A DNA stretch of 64,000 bases from Verrucomicrobiaceae bacterium (GCA_947507875.1 CANNQP010000002.1:124001-188000), one strand, 5' to 3'. Counted from the first letter of the stretch, positions 52,334-61,724 are shown. Notes: generated by a model not told the origin, from the letters alone. Program-made: numbers and translations.

Positions 52334-53449
52334 ATGAAATCCTTAATCCTACTCAAATCAAAATCTATGCTGCCCTGGGTTATCTTGGGCAGCCTTTGCA
52401 CCACTCCTCTGGTCGCGAATACACCGCCGCCAGATCTAGACCTTGATGGCATTCCCAACATCATTGACCCAGACGTGGACAACGATGGTGTTCTGAACGG
52501 GCGTGATCGAAACATCGACGGCGGCAGAGCCCGAACGGGACCCCTGCGCAATCGCCAAATCGGTGACTTGCTGCCGAACAACTCTCCTATGGAACTCGAC
52601 ATGGATGCCGATGGCCTGCTGGATGACTCTCCCCTTGAAACAGACATCGACGGGGATGGTCTATCGGATGGCGTCAAGGGCGAGTTTGACATTGATGGTG
52701 ATGGCGTAGCCAATGGACTGGATGGAGACGTCGATGGCGACGGCATTGGCAATCCCACAGACAAGGACTTGGACGGCACAGGCATCAATGAAGACATCCT
52801 GTTTGAGGGAAACAATCCTTCTGTCTATGTCGATGACACCGAAGCTGCGGAGGTAATCCGTCTTGTCGATGGCGAGCTGCGCAAGAGACTTGGATTAGAT
52901 GTCAAGGATGTCGGCCTTCGCGTGCGGGTACTCAAGAGCCCCCTCGCCGGCATGCAGTGTGGCCTCTGGCGTTACTTCAGCTCAGATCAAATGCAGGCCT
53001 GGGCCAACTGGTGCTATCCCCCGAATGACCCTTCCCAGCTGAATATCTTCGTGCAATATGAATACACGGGGCCTTTCTCTGGCAAAACAGAAGACTATGT
53101 GAATCCAGCGAACTATCGAATCTCTGCCGAAAATCGCTTCTACGCGCGTTATCCGCGCGGCCCGCTTACGTTTCACAGTTGGATTCCGGGTCGTGGTGGC
53201 TTGCCAGGAGAGGCCGTCGATTTCTTCTACAGCGTTCCAAATCAAGAAGCGACGGGTCTGCCACCGCCGATTGCAGCCCTGCGTGCGGCTTTGAAGTCCA
53301 TGGCAAATTTTTCCAATGAGGGCGAGACCTTTACAGGTGATCTTTCACCGACGTTCACGAGCCTCATGCCGGCCATTGAACTCCAGCGCACGTTGTTCCG
53401 CGTGACTCGCTCTGCCAACGGCTTGGCTGAATCGCGGCGGTTACGCTGA
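52334..53449 (+). CDS. Secreted protein with calcium-binding aspartate repeats
   Basis: A 371-residue exported protein. Residues 1-28 are a signal peptide with an extended basic start (MKSLILLKSKSMLPWVILGS). Residues about 32-160 consist of thrombospondin type 3/dockerin-like calcium-binding repeats: DLDLDGIPNIIDPDVDNDGV, DMDADGLLDD, DIDGDGLSDG, DIDGDGVANGLDGDVDGDG and DLDGTG. The second half (about 165-371) has no recognised domain but has several cysteines (MQCGLWR, ANWCYPP). Probably a surface protein stabilised by calcium. The promoter region is AT-rich, unlike the neighbours. Confidence 0.88.
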   Translation: MKSLILLKSKSMLPWVILGSLCTTPLVANTPPPDLDLDGIPNIIDPDVDNDGVLNGRDRNIDGGRARTGPLRNRQIGDLLPNNSPMELDMDADGLLDDSPLETDIDGDGLSDGVKGEFDIDGDGVANGLDGDVDGDGIGNPTDKDLDGTGINEDILFEGNNPSVYVDDTEAAEVIRLVDGELRKRLGLDVKDVGLRVRVLKSPLAGMQCGLWRYFSSDQMQAWANWCYPPNDPSQLNIFVQYEYTGPFSGKTEDYVNPANYRISAENRFYARYPRGPLTFHSWIPGRGGLPGEAVDFFYSVPNQEATGLPPPIAALRAALKSMANFSNEGETFTGDLSPTFTSLMPAIELQRTLFRVTRSANGLAESRRLR

Positions 53450-53471
53450 AAACGGATGCCTTTGGGTTCAG

Positions 53472-54224
53472 TCAAACTTCTACCCATGCCTGCATCTCCG
53501 CAGGCATGGGACATGTCCAGCAGGCGCTGAAGCCATGGGCCGCCACCTCCAAGCCGTGGGAATGGAGTGCTTGGCGGGAAAAGTGAAGCTTAGCCTCCAG
53601 CGCCGGAGTCCAGCCTGTCTCGATGAACTCCAAGTAGCAACGCTCGTCGAGCCCGTAGATTTTGTCCCCTAAAATGGGCAAACCGAGGTGTGCAAGATGC
53701 ACGCGGATCTGATGCATGCGCCCCGTGAAAGGCAGGGCCTCTACCCAGGCCAACCTGCCGACCTGCGGATGCTCAACACGCCTCAAGGTGCGAAAGCTTG
53801 TGCGGCAGGCTGCCCCTTGAGGATGAACGGTCTGCCGCACCCAGATGGCGGATTCTGCCACCTCGCCTTGGCGCAGGATCGGGGCATCCAGATCCAGTTC
53901 CTCCCAGGAAGGCCAGCCGTGCACGATGGCATGATAGCTTTTGTGGATGCGCCGCTCCTGCATGGCGATGCCGAAACGGCGCGCGCTGGGAAGGTTTTTG
54001 GCGACCAAAACCGTGCCACTGGTTTCACGGTCGAGCCGATTGATGATGGAAACTTGGCCCCCATTGGCCATCTCGTAGGCCAGCAGGTCCTTCAGGCCAT
54101 GCCACAGCGTTGGCGCACCATGCAGACTGCCGGGATGGATTTGCAGCGGCGCAGGTTTGTTCACGACGATGTAATCGTCGGTCTCATCCAAGATCCCAAA
54201 GTCCGTCTGATGCGCGTGCTGCAA
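53472..54224 (-). CDS. RluA-family pseudouridine synthase
   Basis: A 250-residue pseudouridine synthase lacking the S4 RNA-binding domain. Motif NRLDRETSG contains the catalytic aspartate D65; other family marks are YIVVNKPAPLQIHPG, RRIHKSYHAIVHGWP, TGRMHQIRVHLAHLGLPILGD. It isomerises uridines in rRNA or tRNA; the exact site cannot be read. The only available start is a TTG at 54224, as an in-frame stop lies 15 nt upstream. Confidence 0.9.
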   Translation of the reverse strand: MQHAHQTDFGILDETDDYIVVNKPAPLQIHPGSLHGAPTLWHGLKDLLAYEMANGGQVSIINRLDRETSGTVLVAKNLPSARRFGIAMQERRIHKSYHAIVHGWPSWEELDLDAPILRQGEVAESAIWVRQTVHPQGAACRTSFRTLRRVEHPQVGRLAWVEALPFTGRMHQIRVHLAHLGLPILGDKIYGLDERCYLEFIETGWTPALEAKLHFSRQALHSHGLEVAAHGFSACWTCPMPAEMQAWVEV

Positions 54225-54601
54225 AGTTCGTGTTTTTTAAAAGGTGAATCCGACGACGCCAGGCCAGCTGCTGCCGTAGACCTTGCTCGCGCTGAAACCC
54301 ACGACTGGGCTTCATCAGGCAGGAAGTTAAAGATGAATTGGAACGCGACGTCACCTAACGCAAATGCTATGCCTTGCTTCAAGTCTCTGTGAATCGTTAA
54401 ATTGCTAACCTTCGACAAAACCAAGGCTAATGAGGAATGGTTGTAGCTTAGCACATCCCTTGCGACGGTTTCCATAGGCAACCGAAAGGCAGGCAGCGTC
54501 GCTATCAAAAGCTTCTGATCAAGCGATGGACTTCCTTGAGGAAGTTTTCTGCCTGAGGCCTTGTGTCCACCCTAGCCTTGCGGCAGTCTGGTCGGCCCTC
54601 C
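54225..54601. other. 377-nt stretch without a convincing gene
   Basis: It lies between the pseudouridine synthase start and lpxK and is less GC-rich than its surroundings. An open frame on the minus strand (54161-54508, 115 codons) covers most of it but has no family resemblance and overlaps the synthase start, so I do not call it. The promoters of both neighbours must be here, but no good hexamer pair is evident. Confidence 0.4.
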
Positions 54602-55825
54602 ATGAAGGACACCCTCGAAGAGCTGGAGCAATACATCATCGACGTCATCATCCACAACCGTCGGGGGCTTCGCGCGTCGATGCTACGCACCGTGTTCTGG
54701 TTCCTGTCGGGCATTTATTCTGCCGCTGTGCGGCTGCGGCTGCACCTTTACCGAGAGCGTTACATCCACGACCACCACTTGGGCGTGCCCGTCATCAGCG
54801 TGGGAAACATCACCGTCGGCGGCACTGGCAAAACGCCCGTCGTGGAACTGCTGGCCAAATCCCTGCGGGACAAAGGGCGTCGAGTGGCCATCCTAAGCCG
54901 TGGCTACAAAAGCAAACGCCAGCGCAAGCCGCCCTTGGGCTGGCGCATTGCCGCCAAGCTGGGCTTGGCCCGCAAGCCACGCGGCCTGCCTCCCCGAGTC
55001 GTCAGCGATGGCGTGAACGTGCTGCTCGATTCCCATGTCGCAGGGGATGAGCCTTTCATGCTCGCGCACAACTGCCCCGGCGTGCCAGTGGTGGTGGATC
55101 GCGACCGGGTGAAGGCAGGCATCCATGCCATCCGCAAATTCGGCGCAGATGCCCTCATTCTGGATGACGGCCTGCAATACCTGCGCCTGAAGCACCGGCA
55201 TGACATCGTGCTCGTGGACAAAAGCGCCCCTTTTGGCACAGGCTACATGCTACCCCGTGGCACGCTGCGCGAACCCCCGAAAAGCCTGCGCCGTGCGAGC
55301 TACATCTTTCTCACCAAATCTGATGGCGATAGCGCCGAAATCATTCGCCAGATCGAGCGGCACAATCCGGTGGCTGAGATCATCGAGTGCCACCACCGAC
55401 CTGTGCATTTTCAAAACATCCACACCGGCGAGCGCTTGCCGCTGGATGCCTTCAAAGGCAAATACGTCGGTGCTCTGTCTGGCATCGCCGTGCCCGAGAG
55501 TTTCGAAAACGGCCTGCGCAAACTCGGTGCCAAGGTCCACTGGACAGCACGCTTCACCGATCACCACCGTTTTCAGGAAAAAGAGATCACCCAGTTCATC
55601 GATCGCCTTATCAAAGCAGATGCTGATGCGCTGCTGACGACGGAAAAAGACTATGTGCGCTTCCCAAAGCTCGCCGAAGGCGAAGTGCCCATTTATTTCC
55701 TGCGGGTGGAGATCGAAATCACACGTGGGCGGGAGAAATTTGACCGCCTCGTCGAACTCATTTCCAACCCGAGGCACGTAGCCCCAGGGATGATGAGTTC
55801 TGAAATGGTCGAAGAAGGCGGTTGA
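54602..55825 (+). CDS. lpxK: Tetraacyldisaccharide 4'-kinase
   Basis: A 407-residue membrane-associated kinase that phosphorylates the 4' position of lipid A precursor disaccharide. Features: a Walker A GGTGKTPV (73-80) in the segment [35 protein letters not shown] and [22 protein letters not shown] in part. The N-terminus has a hydrophobic helix (about 28-46) preceded by a roughly 25-residue charged leader not common in the family. Start ATG 54602. It is compatible with a Gram-negative outer membrane. Converges with bcp, 5 nt apart. Confidence 0.95.
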   Translation: MKDTLEELEQYIIDVIIHNRRGLRASMLRTVFWFLSGIYSAAVRLRLHLYRERYIHDHHLGVPVISVGNITVGGTGKTPVVELLAKSLRDKGRRVAILSRGYKSKRQRKPPLGWRIAAKLGLARKPRGLPPRVVSDGVNVLLDSHVAGDEPFMLAHNCPGVPVVVDRDRVKAGIHAIRKFGADALILDDGLQYLRLKHRHDIVLVDKSAPFGTGYMLPRGTLREPPKSLRRASYIFLTKSDGDSAEIIRQIERHNPVAEIIECHHRPVHFQNIHTGERLPLDAFKGKYVGALSGIAVPESFENGLRKLGAKVHWTARFTDHHRFQEKEITQFIDRLIKADADALLTTEKDYVRFPKLAEGEVPIYFLRVEIEITRGREKFDRLVELISNPRHVAPGMMSSEMVEEGG

Positions 55826-55830
55826 GCCTC

Positions 55831-56304
55831 TCAGATGACCTTCAGTAGGACATCCAAATGCTCCTCAGGCTTCACCTTGGGCAGCACGGTTTTGATTGTG
55901 CCATCAGGCCCGATCACCACCGTGGTGCGCTCCGTGCCCATGTATTTTTTCCCATACATGCTCTTCTCCACCCAGACACCATAAGCAGCCACGATCTCCT
56001 GCTTCTCGTCACTGATCAGGGGAAAAGGCAGATCATGCTTATGGATGAATTTTTCATGACTCTTGATCGAGTCGATGCTGACGCCAAACACCTTGGCTTT
56101 TTGAGTTAGCTTGATCCAGTGGTCACGCAGAGCACAAGCCTGCTTTGTGCATCCCGGGGTGTCATCTTTCGGATAAAAATAAAGAACCACCGTCTCGCCG
56201 CGCAGCGAGGAAAGCTTAAGCTCAGTTGCAGGGATATACTCTCCTCCCACCACGGGTGCGGTGAAATCAGGAGCAAGTGTTTTGGGTTCTGGATAATTGG
56301 CCAT
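55831..56304 (-). CDS. bcp: Thiol peroxidase of the BCP/PrxQ type
   Basis: A 157-residue atypical 2-Cys peroxiredoxin. The active site DDTPGCTKQAC has the peroxidatic C52 and a resolving cysteine five residues on (C57), which is the alpha2-helix subtype. It reduces hydroperoxides using thioredoxin. Start ATG 56304 (MANYPEPKTLAPDF) fits the family; upstream in-frame ATG would add 31 residues with no conservation. Confidence 0.95.
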   Translation of the reverse strand: MANYPEPKTLAPDFTAPVVGGEYIPATELKLSSLRGETVVLYFYPKDDTPGCTKQACALRDHWIKLTQKAKVFGVSIDSIKSHEKFIHKHDLPFPLISDEKQEIVAAYGVWVEKSMYGKKYMGTERTTVVIGPDGTIKTVLPKVKPEEHLDVLLKVI

Positions 56305-56417
56305 CGCAGGCGAGAAACGAATCCCGCGCAAGATCGGAGGCCTGAAACGCAAGCCGCACACAGGCCCATCTATTTTTTGTTGAACAGGGCCAAGCACATT
56401 CGTTTCATAACTCTGTC

Positions 56418-56834
56418 ATGAACGCTCAGTTAGTGATTCAGTCTGTGCTCGCCGTCCTGATGGCCGTGCCGCTGCATCTGTGCTGCTGGTCGGGAATGAT
56501 GCAGGCTACAGAGCGCGAAGAGGAGATGTGCCCTGCCTGTCGGGCGATGGTGTCGGATGCGGAGGCTCCAGCCACGCCTGCAAATGGGCCTGATCCAGAG
56601 AGACACTGCGCCTGCTGCGACGACACTCTACTGCGGGATGTTTCCCCTGCCGCTATCACCGCTCCGCGCGCCGTGGTCCTGGAATTGCCTTCCCTCGCCT
56701 GGCTACCCCCCACCGCGCTGGCTCTGATGTCCAGTCAGGTGTGGCATGAGCAACAAGCTCACCTGCACGCACAAGGGCCGCCTTTGGCACAAACGGTGCC
56801 CCTGTTCCGGCTTCACGGTGCTTGGTTGCTCTGA
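56418..56834 (+). CDS. Cysteine-rich small exported or anchored protein
   Basis: A 138-residue protein with an N-terminal hydrophobic segment (residues 5-22), then cysteine pairs CC (22-23), CPAC (38-41) and CACC (64-67), a proline/alanine spacer, and a terminus rich in leucine and histidine (HEQQAHLHAQ, RLHGAWLL). Similar small proteins, cysteine-rich and ending in hydrophobic residues, occur beside metal-efflux genes, but no efflux gene is nearby here, so a metal-binding role is inference. The short cysteine-rich gene at 57004 follows after about 170 nt. Family not recognised. Confidence 0.65.
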   Translation: MNAQLVIQSVLAVLMAVPLHLCCWSGMMQATEREEEMCPACRAMVSDAEAPATPANGPDPERHCACCDDTLLRDVSPAAITAPRAVVLELPSLAWLPPTALALMSSQVWHEQQAHLHAQGPPLAQTVPLFRLHGAWLL

Positions 56835-57003
56835 AACCACAGGGCTGACGGATGTTGGACACTCCGTTCAACCTTTGCCGTCTGCACTGACAGTCCAGTG
56901 CCCTGCCCCAGCGTGAATTCACGCACTACTCTGCGGGTCCGACTGTGCGATCTGCTCGGTCAAAGAAACTCATTTTTAGAAACTTTTATACGATTCAAAT
57001 TTT

Positions 57004-57168
57004 ATGAAAACACTACTGTCCATCCTGACCCTCGCCGCTCTCAGCACAGGTGCTATCGCCGGTGAAGCCTGCAAAAAATGCTGCGCTGATCAAGGCAAGT
57101 CCTGCGCCAGCTGTTGCAAAGATGCTGGCAAAACCTGCGGTAAGGATTGCTGCAAAGAAAGCAAATAA
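57004..57168 (+). CDS. Very small secreted cysteine-rich protein
   Basis: A 54-residue protein. Residues 1-19 or 20 are a good signal peptide (MKTLLSILTLAALSTGAIAG). The mature part has nine cysteines in three similar units, CKKCC, CASCC and CGKDCC, spaced by short lysine/glycine-rich linkers. It looks like a minimal exported metallothionein-like or cysteine-knot protein; the near-periodic repeat suggests triplication of a short unit. The codon pattern and terminator right after (57202-57238) support a real gene. Two AGAAACT direct repeats (56964 and 56978) and TATACG lie upstream, but TATACG would leave a leader of only about 4 nt. Confidence 0.75.
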   Translation: MKTLLSILTLAALSTGAIAGEACKKCCADQGKSCASCCKDAGKTCGKDCCKESK

Positions 57169-57201
57169 AACGGTGCGGCTCCTCGCGTGAGCCACCTCCT
57201 G

Positions 57202-57238
57202 CGCCGTCGTCTGGAAATCCAGGCGACGGCGTTTTTTT
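57202..57238 (+). terminator. Rho-independent terminator after the cysteine-rich gene
   Basis: CGCCGTCGTCTGG (57202-57214) pairs with CCAGGCGACGGCG (57219-57231), 13 bp with one G-T pair and a 4-nt loop, followed by seven T's. Confidence 0.88.
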
Positions 57239-57253
57239 GCGCGTCATGCCGAC

Positions 57254-58195
57254 TTAGCGGCTCAGCTCCAACATGCGCAAAATGGGGCGTTCAGCCCGCA
57301 CGCGGATTTCCTCAGGCATGTTCACCTGAGGCGTCAGATCGCGTAGCGCATCGTGCAGTTTTTGTAGCGTATTGAGCTTCATGTAGCGGCAGTCCGCGCA
57401 AGCACAGTGACCCGTCGGTCCTGGGATGAATTTTTTTCCCGGCACCTCACGCTCCAAACGATGCAACATGCCACTTTCGGTCACGATGATGAATGTGCTC
57501 GACGGATGGTCGCGGCAGTAACCGACCATTTTTTCGGTAGAGCAAACTTCATCGGCCAACATACGCACCGCATAGGTGCACTCAGGGTGAGCCACGACTT
57601 GAGCATCCGGGTATTCATCCTTGATCGCCTGAATGCTGTCGCGCGTGAACTCCACGTGCACGTAGCAGGCACCTTTCCAAAGCTCCATCTTGCGCCCTGT
57701 CTGCTCCATCACCCAGGCACCTAGATTTTGATCAGGCACAAAGAGGATCGGACGATCTTGCGGCGCAGATTGCACGATTTTGACCGCATTACCGCTCGTG
57801 CAAATGCAGTCGCTGAGGGCTTTGACATGCGCGCTGCAGTTGATGTAGGCGATGACATAGTAGTTCTTGTCCGCATTCGCCTTCAAAAAGGCTTCCAGCT
57901 GAGGGCCAGGGCAGCTTTGCTCCAGAGAGCAGCCCGCGTTGGCGTCTGGCAAAATCACGGTTTTGCCTGGATTCACAATCTTCGCGGTTTCAGCCATGAA
58001 GTGAACGCCACAGAAGGCGATGACATCCGCCTGCGTTTCCTTGGCCTTGTAGGCCAAGCCCAGGGAATCCCCCACAAAGTCAGCGATTTCTTGAATATCA
58101 CGCGTTTGATAATTGTGGGCGAGAATGATGGCATTCCGCTCTTTTTTCAGGCGGAGAATTTCAGTGAGAAGAGTAGGCGTGGCAGCAGCAACCAT
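57254..58195 (-). CDS. nadA: Quinolinate synthase A
   Basis: A 313-residue iron-sulfur enzyme of NAD synthesis that condenses iminoaspartate with dihydroxyacetone phosphate. Visible: ILAHNYQTRDIQEIADFVGDS, AFCGVHFMAETAKIVNPGK, the cluster-region cysteines in NAGCSLEQSCPG, a further one in AHPECTYAV, and the last ligand region GPTGHCACADCRYMKL, consistent with a three-cysteine 4Fe-4S site. Start ATG 58195 gives a conserved beginning. nadB and nadC are not adjacent. Confidence 0.95.
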   Translation of the reverse strand: MVAAATPTLLTEILRLKKERNAIILAHNYQTRDIQEIADFVGDSLGLAYKAKETQADVIAFCGVHFMAETAKIVNPGKTVILPDANAGCSLEQSCPGPQLEAFLKANADKNYYVIAYINCSAHVKALSDCICTSGNAVKIVQSAPQDRPILFVPDQNLGAWVMEQTGRKMELWKGACYVHVEFTRDSIQAIKDEYPDAQVVAHPECTYAVRMLADEVCSTEKMVGYCRDHPSSTFIIVTESGMLHRLEREVPGKKFIPGPTGHCACADCRYMKLNTLQKLHDALRDLTPQVNMPEEIRVRAERPILRMLELSR

Positions 58196-58297
58196 GGGGA
58201 CACGTAGCGGAGACCGACGATGGCTCAAGCGGGAAGAGTTTGAGAGAAAGCAGACGCCTCTTGCCATTGCGGGGCTGCCGTCCATTTTAAACCCACG

Positions 58298-58789
58298 ATG
58301 CGCTGCCCCAAATGTGGAAGCTCCCAAGACAAAGTAATCGACTCACGCGAGGCGAGAGAAGGTCACGCCATTCGGAGGCGACGGGAATGCATGCGCTGCA
58401 ATTTTCGCTTCACCACCTACGAGATCGTGGAGCGTGAAGAGCTCCGCGTGGTGAAACGCAATGGTGCCCGCCAGAGCTTCGATCGCGAGAAGCTTATGTC
58501 AGGCCTCCGCAAGGCCTGCGAAAAACGTCCCGTCAAAATGGAGCAACTGGAGCAGTTGGCTGATGATATCGCCAATGAGCTTGAGGAAGAAGGCTACCGC
58601 GAGATCCCTTCGACTGTCATCGGGGCCAAGGTCATGCGCAAACTGGAGGCCATCGACCATGTCGCCTATGTCCGCTATGCCTCGGTGTATCGCCAGTTCG
58701 AGGATGTTGGCGAATTCATTGAGGCCATCGAGTCTCTGGATCGGCGCACCGGGGGCATGAGCGACAAACAGGAAGAACTTTTCCACTAA
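58298..58789 (+). CDS. nrdR: Ribonucleotide reductase regulator NrdR
   Basis: A 163-residue repressor with an N-terminal zinc ribbon (C3, C6, C31, C34 in MRCPKCG and CMRCNF) and an ATP-cone (about 47-137; LRVVKRNGARQSFDREKLMS in part). It senses ATP/dATP and represses ribonucleotide reductase genes through NrdR boxes. The following HIT gene starts 9 nt after its stop, so it is transcribed with it. No NrdR box was found near its own promoter region in the 102-nt spacer to nadA. Confidence 0.97.
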   Translation: MRCPKCGSSQDKVIDSREAREGHAIRRRRECMRCNFRFTTYEIVEREELRVVKRNGARQSFDREKLMSGLRKACEKRPVKMEQLEQLADDIANELEEEGYREIPSTVIGAKVMRKLEAIDHVAYVRYASVYRQFEDVGEFIEAIESLDRRTGGMSDKQEELFH

Positions 58790-58798
58790 GCTTTTCCC

Positions 58799-59152
58799 AT
58801 GACTGAGAAGACGATTTTTCAAAAGGTCATCGACCGCGAGATCCCGGCACCGCTGGTCTATGAAGATGAGCTAGTCGCTGCTTTCCATGACATCAATCCC
58901 CAGGCACCGACGCACATACTGATTGTGCCGAAGAAGGTGATCCCTCGTGTAGGCGAAGCCAGCCCTGAAGATCAGGCTACCCTAGCCGCGCTACTACTGG
59001 CAGCGGGACGCATCGCCGATAAGCTTGGTTTCAAGGACACTCGCCACGGCTTTCGGTTGGTCATCAATCACGGCAAAGATGCGGGAGAAACCGTGCCGCA
59101 CCTGCATGTGCATCTGCTCGCCGGGCGTGCCCTCGACTGGCCACCGGGCTGA
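58799..59152 (+). CDS. HIT family nucleotide hydrolase (HINT-like)
   Basis: A 117-residue histidine-triad protein of the HINT branch: TIFQKVIDREIPAPLVYEDE, the conserved AFHDINPQAPTHILIVPKK, and the triad HLHVHLLAGR near the C-terminus. It hydrolyses adenosine phosphoramidates in vitro; the cell role is unclear. Follows nrdR with a 9-nt gap. Confidence 0.95.
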   Translation: MTEKTIFQKVIDREIPAPLVYEDELVAAFHDINPQAPTHILIVPKKVIPRVGEASPEDQATLAALLLAAGRIADKLGFKDTRHGFRLVINHGKDAGETVPHLHVHLLAGRALDWPPG

Positions 59153-59205
59153 TTTTTTCATTCGTGCTGCAACTTCTAGGAATCAACCAGGTTATTCCTC
59201 CCGTC

Positions 59206-59628
59206 ATGGATCCGCTCACGCCCGACGACCCTCTCTGGAAACTGCTTGGCCAAAGCCGTCCTGTCGAGCTGCGCCCCGATTTCGTGCGAAATGTCATGCG
59301 CGCGGCACGCCAGACGCCCCAGGACAAAGGCTGGCTGGCTTCCTTGAAAGCACGATGGCAGGAGGCCTCCTGGACTCAAACCGGCCTCTCCTGGGCGGCA
59401 GCCGGCGCCATCGCGATCCTGGGCATCGTGTCCGTGCTTCCTGAAGCGATCCCAGACCATGGACCTGCTAGCTCAACACAACTGTCCGCGGTAGATCAGC
59501 CAAGTGCAGATTTCATGGTGCCTGAATTCGAGTCCGAATGGCGAAATCTGGAGCACATGGGTGATCTCCTGGTCGTGAACGACACCACGGGGCTCACAGA
59601 TCAGGAAATCCAACTGTTGCTCTACTGA
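59206..59628 (+). CDS. Small single-span membrane protein
   Basis: A 140-residue protein with one membrane segment (about residues 63-82, WAAAGAIAILGIVSVLP), a cytoplasmic N-terminal half (MDPLTPDDPLWKLLGQ, RPDFVRNVMRAARQTP) and an extracytoplasmic C-terminal half with acidic residues. The first half resembles the cytoplasmic parts of verrucomicrobial anti-sigma-like proteins, but no sigma-factor gene is adjacent. GTG at 59164 is an alternative start. It lies 53 nt after the HIT gene. Family not recognised. Confidence 0.65.
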   Translation: MDPLTPDDPLWKLLGQSRPVELRPDFVRNVMRAARQTPQDKGWLASLKARWQEASWTQTGLSWAAAGAIAILGIVSVLPEAIPDHGPASSTQLSAVDQPSADFMVPEFESEWRNLEHMGDLLVVNDTTGLTDQEIQLLLY

Positions 59629-59639
59629 GCTACAAGCCT

Positions 59640-61724
59640 TCAGTCCAGCGGTAGCCAGCGGACGCCATCGACGACAATGTAACCGTTGGCTCCTGCGTTG
59701 CTGATCGTGATGGCGGTGTCGTTGCCGCATTCATAGTCGCCAAGATCGATCCAATGAACGCCGCCTGCTTCTTGACCGCTGCGAAGGTCAATCTGGAGCT
59801 TTTTTACACCGCCGAGGTGCTGCACTTCGACAGCGGCATTCGTCGCACGGTTGGAGTTGGGCGGCGCGGCCAGTTGGAGGCGATATTTGCTGGGTTTTTC
59901 GAGCTTGGGTTCAAAGCGTAGGCTGGATTGGCCGTCCTTTGAATTGCCATCGTGGCTGTATCCGTCACCAAGATAAGATTTGGCCGCGGCACTCTCCTGC
60001 CAGTGGCCGGTCACCTTGGCCTGCGTGTCGTCGAGGACGATGCCCTTCAGTTGTTTCGCATCAACACCACGCGTGGATTTGGGGCCACTGTATTCGAGGA
60101 TCTGGCCATCTTTGAGCAAGACCTGACGCAGCTTCGCATAGGGCAGATTTTGCACAGCGAGAGCGCCCTCAAGGGCCAAAACGGCGGCGGTGGCGGCGGA
60201 CTGACCGAGGATCATGAAAACGGGCTCCATGCGGATGCTACCATACGCGATGTGGCTGGCGGACATAGCCACGGGAACAAGGAGATTGCTCCCCTGCCCT
60301 TTTTTTGGCAAGAGCGCGCCGTAAGCGATCTCATACGGGCCATTCGTGCTCACACCGATATCGCCTTCATTCTGCACATACCCTTCGGGCGTGATGTACC
60401 GCTGCACGTTGTGGCTGTCGATGGTGTAGCTGCCCATGCCGACGGATTCGGGTGTGGGTTTCTTTTTGCGCAGCTCATTTTCCGTCATGACGTAGTGGCC
60501 GATCATGCGACGCGCCTCGCGAATGTAGAGCTGGTGGCTCCAGTTGCCGTTGTCGGTGAATTCATCCTTCGGCAGACCCCACTCGCGGAGTTCGTTTTGC
60601 ACTTTGGCGGGCACACGTGGGTCATTCGCGACAAACCATAATAAACCTTGCTGGTAGCGACGGTGCTCGGCGATGATCTCGCGGCGCTTCTCATAGCTCG
60701 CCTCAGGATAGTCGTAGTTCATGCCGATGTTATCGAAGCTAAATGGGCCGTGGTTGTTGGTATCCGTCTTGAAATTCGGGATCGGATCGAACTTCTCAAA
60801 GAACTCGCTCCAGCCGGTGTTCAGCACGCGGAGGAGAATTTCGTACTGGGAAGCGTCGTACCCGTCCGGCTTGGGAAACGGGATGCGGTTCTCCGGCACG
60901 TTGGTGTAGCAGGAGCGAAAGCAGTAGGCCTGTACGCGCTTATCGCCCTCGCCGAACTTGCCCGGATCGTCGGCACTCACACGGGGCAACACACCGCTCT
61001 TTGGATCGCCCGGCACTTGGTAAGGACTGATCTTGTCCTTCACCGCACCGAAGTGATGACGGTGATGCAGCACACCGACTTGGATGCCATTGTGCTCCTC
61101 CCCATAGACGCTGTTCGCCTCGCGGCCGACATGGTAATCGCAGCCTGCGGCGTCCATGAGATCACCCTCGTAAGTGGCATCAAGGAACATGTTTCCTTCG
61201 TACGTCTTGCCACTGATCGTGCTGATGCTCACGAGGCGGTCGCCCTCTTTTTTGACCCCCTTCTCGCGGTCGAGCCATTCATCGCGCACGACCTCGATAC
61301 CAAACTCTTTGACGTAATCCTCGAAAACCTTCTCTGCCACACTGGGCTCAAAGATCCACATCGTGCGGTTCTCGCCGTCCATGGCGGGCGTGCCCTGGCC
61401 CTTGTTGCCATATTCTGACTGCTTCTGTTGCTTCCACGACTCAGGCTTCTGGTAGTGCAGGTAAATGCGGTGATAAAAATCCCGGGCGAGGCCGCCGATC
61501 ACGGCTTTGTTGCCTGTGTCGGTAAAACCGAGACCGCCGCTGCTCAGGCCGCCGAGATGTTGGTCAGGCGAAATGATGATGACAGACTTGCCCATCTTTT
61601 TGACCTGCACTGCCGCCGTCACCGCCGCGCAGGTACCGCCATAGATGACGACGTCGTGGGGCTGGGCAAGCAACGGCTGACAAGCCAAGGCCAGCAAAGC
61701 GAAGTAGGTAGGTTGGAACTTCAT
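59640..61724 (-). CDS. Exported FAD-dependent oxidoreductase (FAD_oxidored family)
   Basis: A 694-residue exported flavoprotein. Signal peptide MKFQPTYFALLALACQPLLA, then the dinucleotide fold VVIYGGTCAAVTAAVQVKKMG, followed by HLGGLSSGGLGFTDTG, which is typical of the FAD_oxidored/xanthan lyase group, and DATYEGDLMDAAG. The C-terminal 140 residues (KVTGHWQESAAAKSYLG to the end) look like a beta-sandwich carbohydrate-binding module (YRLQLAAPPNSNRATNAAVEV, GYIVVDGVRWLPLD). Role: probably oxidation of a secreted or external polyol or sugar polymer; substrate unknown. Start ATG 61724 gives the signal peptide. Confidence 0.88.
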   Translation of the reverse strand: MKFQPTYFALLALACQPLLAQPHDVVIYGGTCAAVTAAVQVKKMGKSVIIISPDQHLGGLSSGGLGFTDTGNKAVIGGLARDFYHRIYLHYQKPESWKQQKQSEYGNKGQGTPAMDGENRTMWIFEPSVAEKVFEDYVKEFGIEVVRDEWLDREKGVKKEGDRLVSISTISGKTYEGNMFLDATYEGDLMDAAGCDYHVGREANSVYGEEHNGIQVGVLHHRHHFGAVKDKISPYQVPGDPKSGVLPRVSADDPGKFGEGDKRVQAYCFRSCYTNVPENRIPFPKPDGYDASQYEILLRVLNTGWSEFFEKFDPIPNFKTDTNNHGPFSFDNIGMNYDYPEASYEKRREIIAEHRRYQQGLLWFVANDPRVPAKVQNELREWGLPKDEFTDNGNWSHQLYIREARRMIGHYVMTENELRKKKPTPESVGMGSYTIDSHNVQRYITPEGYVQNEGDIGVSTNGPYEIAYGALLPKKGQGSNLLVPVAMSASHIAYGSIRMEPVFMILGQSAATAAVLALEGALAVQNLPYAKLRQVLLKDGQILEYSGPKSTRGVDAKQLKGIVLDDTQAKVTGHWQESAAAKSYLGDGYSHDGNSKDGQSSLRFEPKLEKPSKYRLQLAAPPNSNRATNAAVEVQHLGGVKKLQIDLRSGQEAGGVHWIDLGDYECGNDTAITISNAGANGYIVVDGVRWLPLD

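Noticed and set aside
54161..54508. Minus-strand frame of 115 codons upstream of the pseudouridine synthase
   Set aside because: No resemblance to any family, overlaps the synthase start, and extends over a divergent intergenic region.
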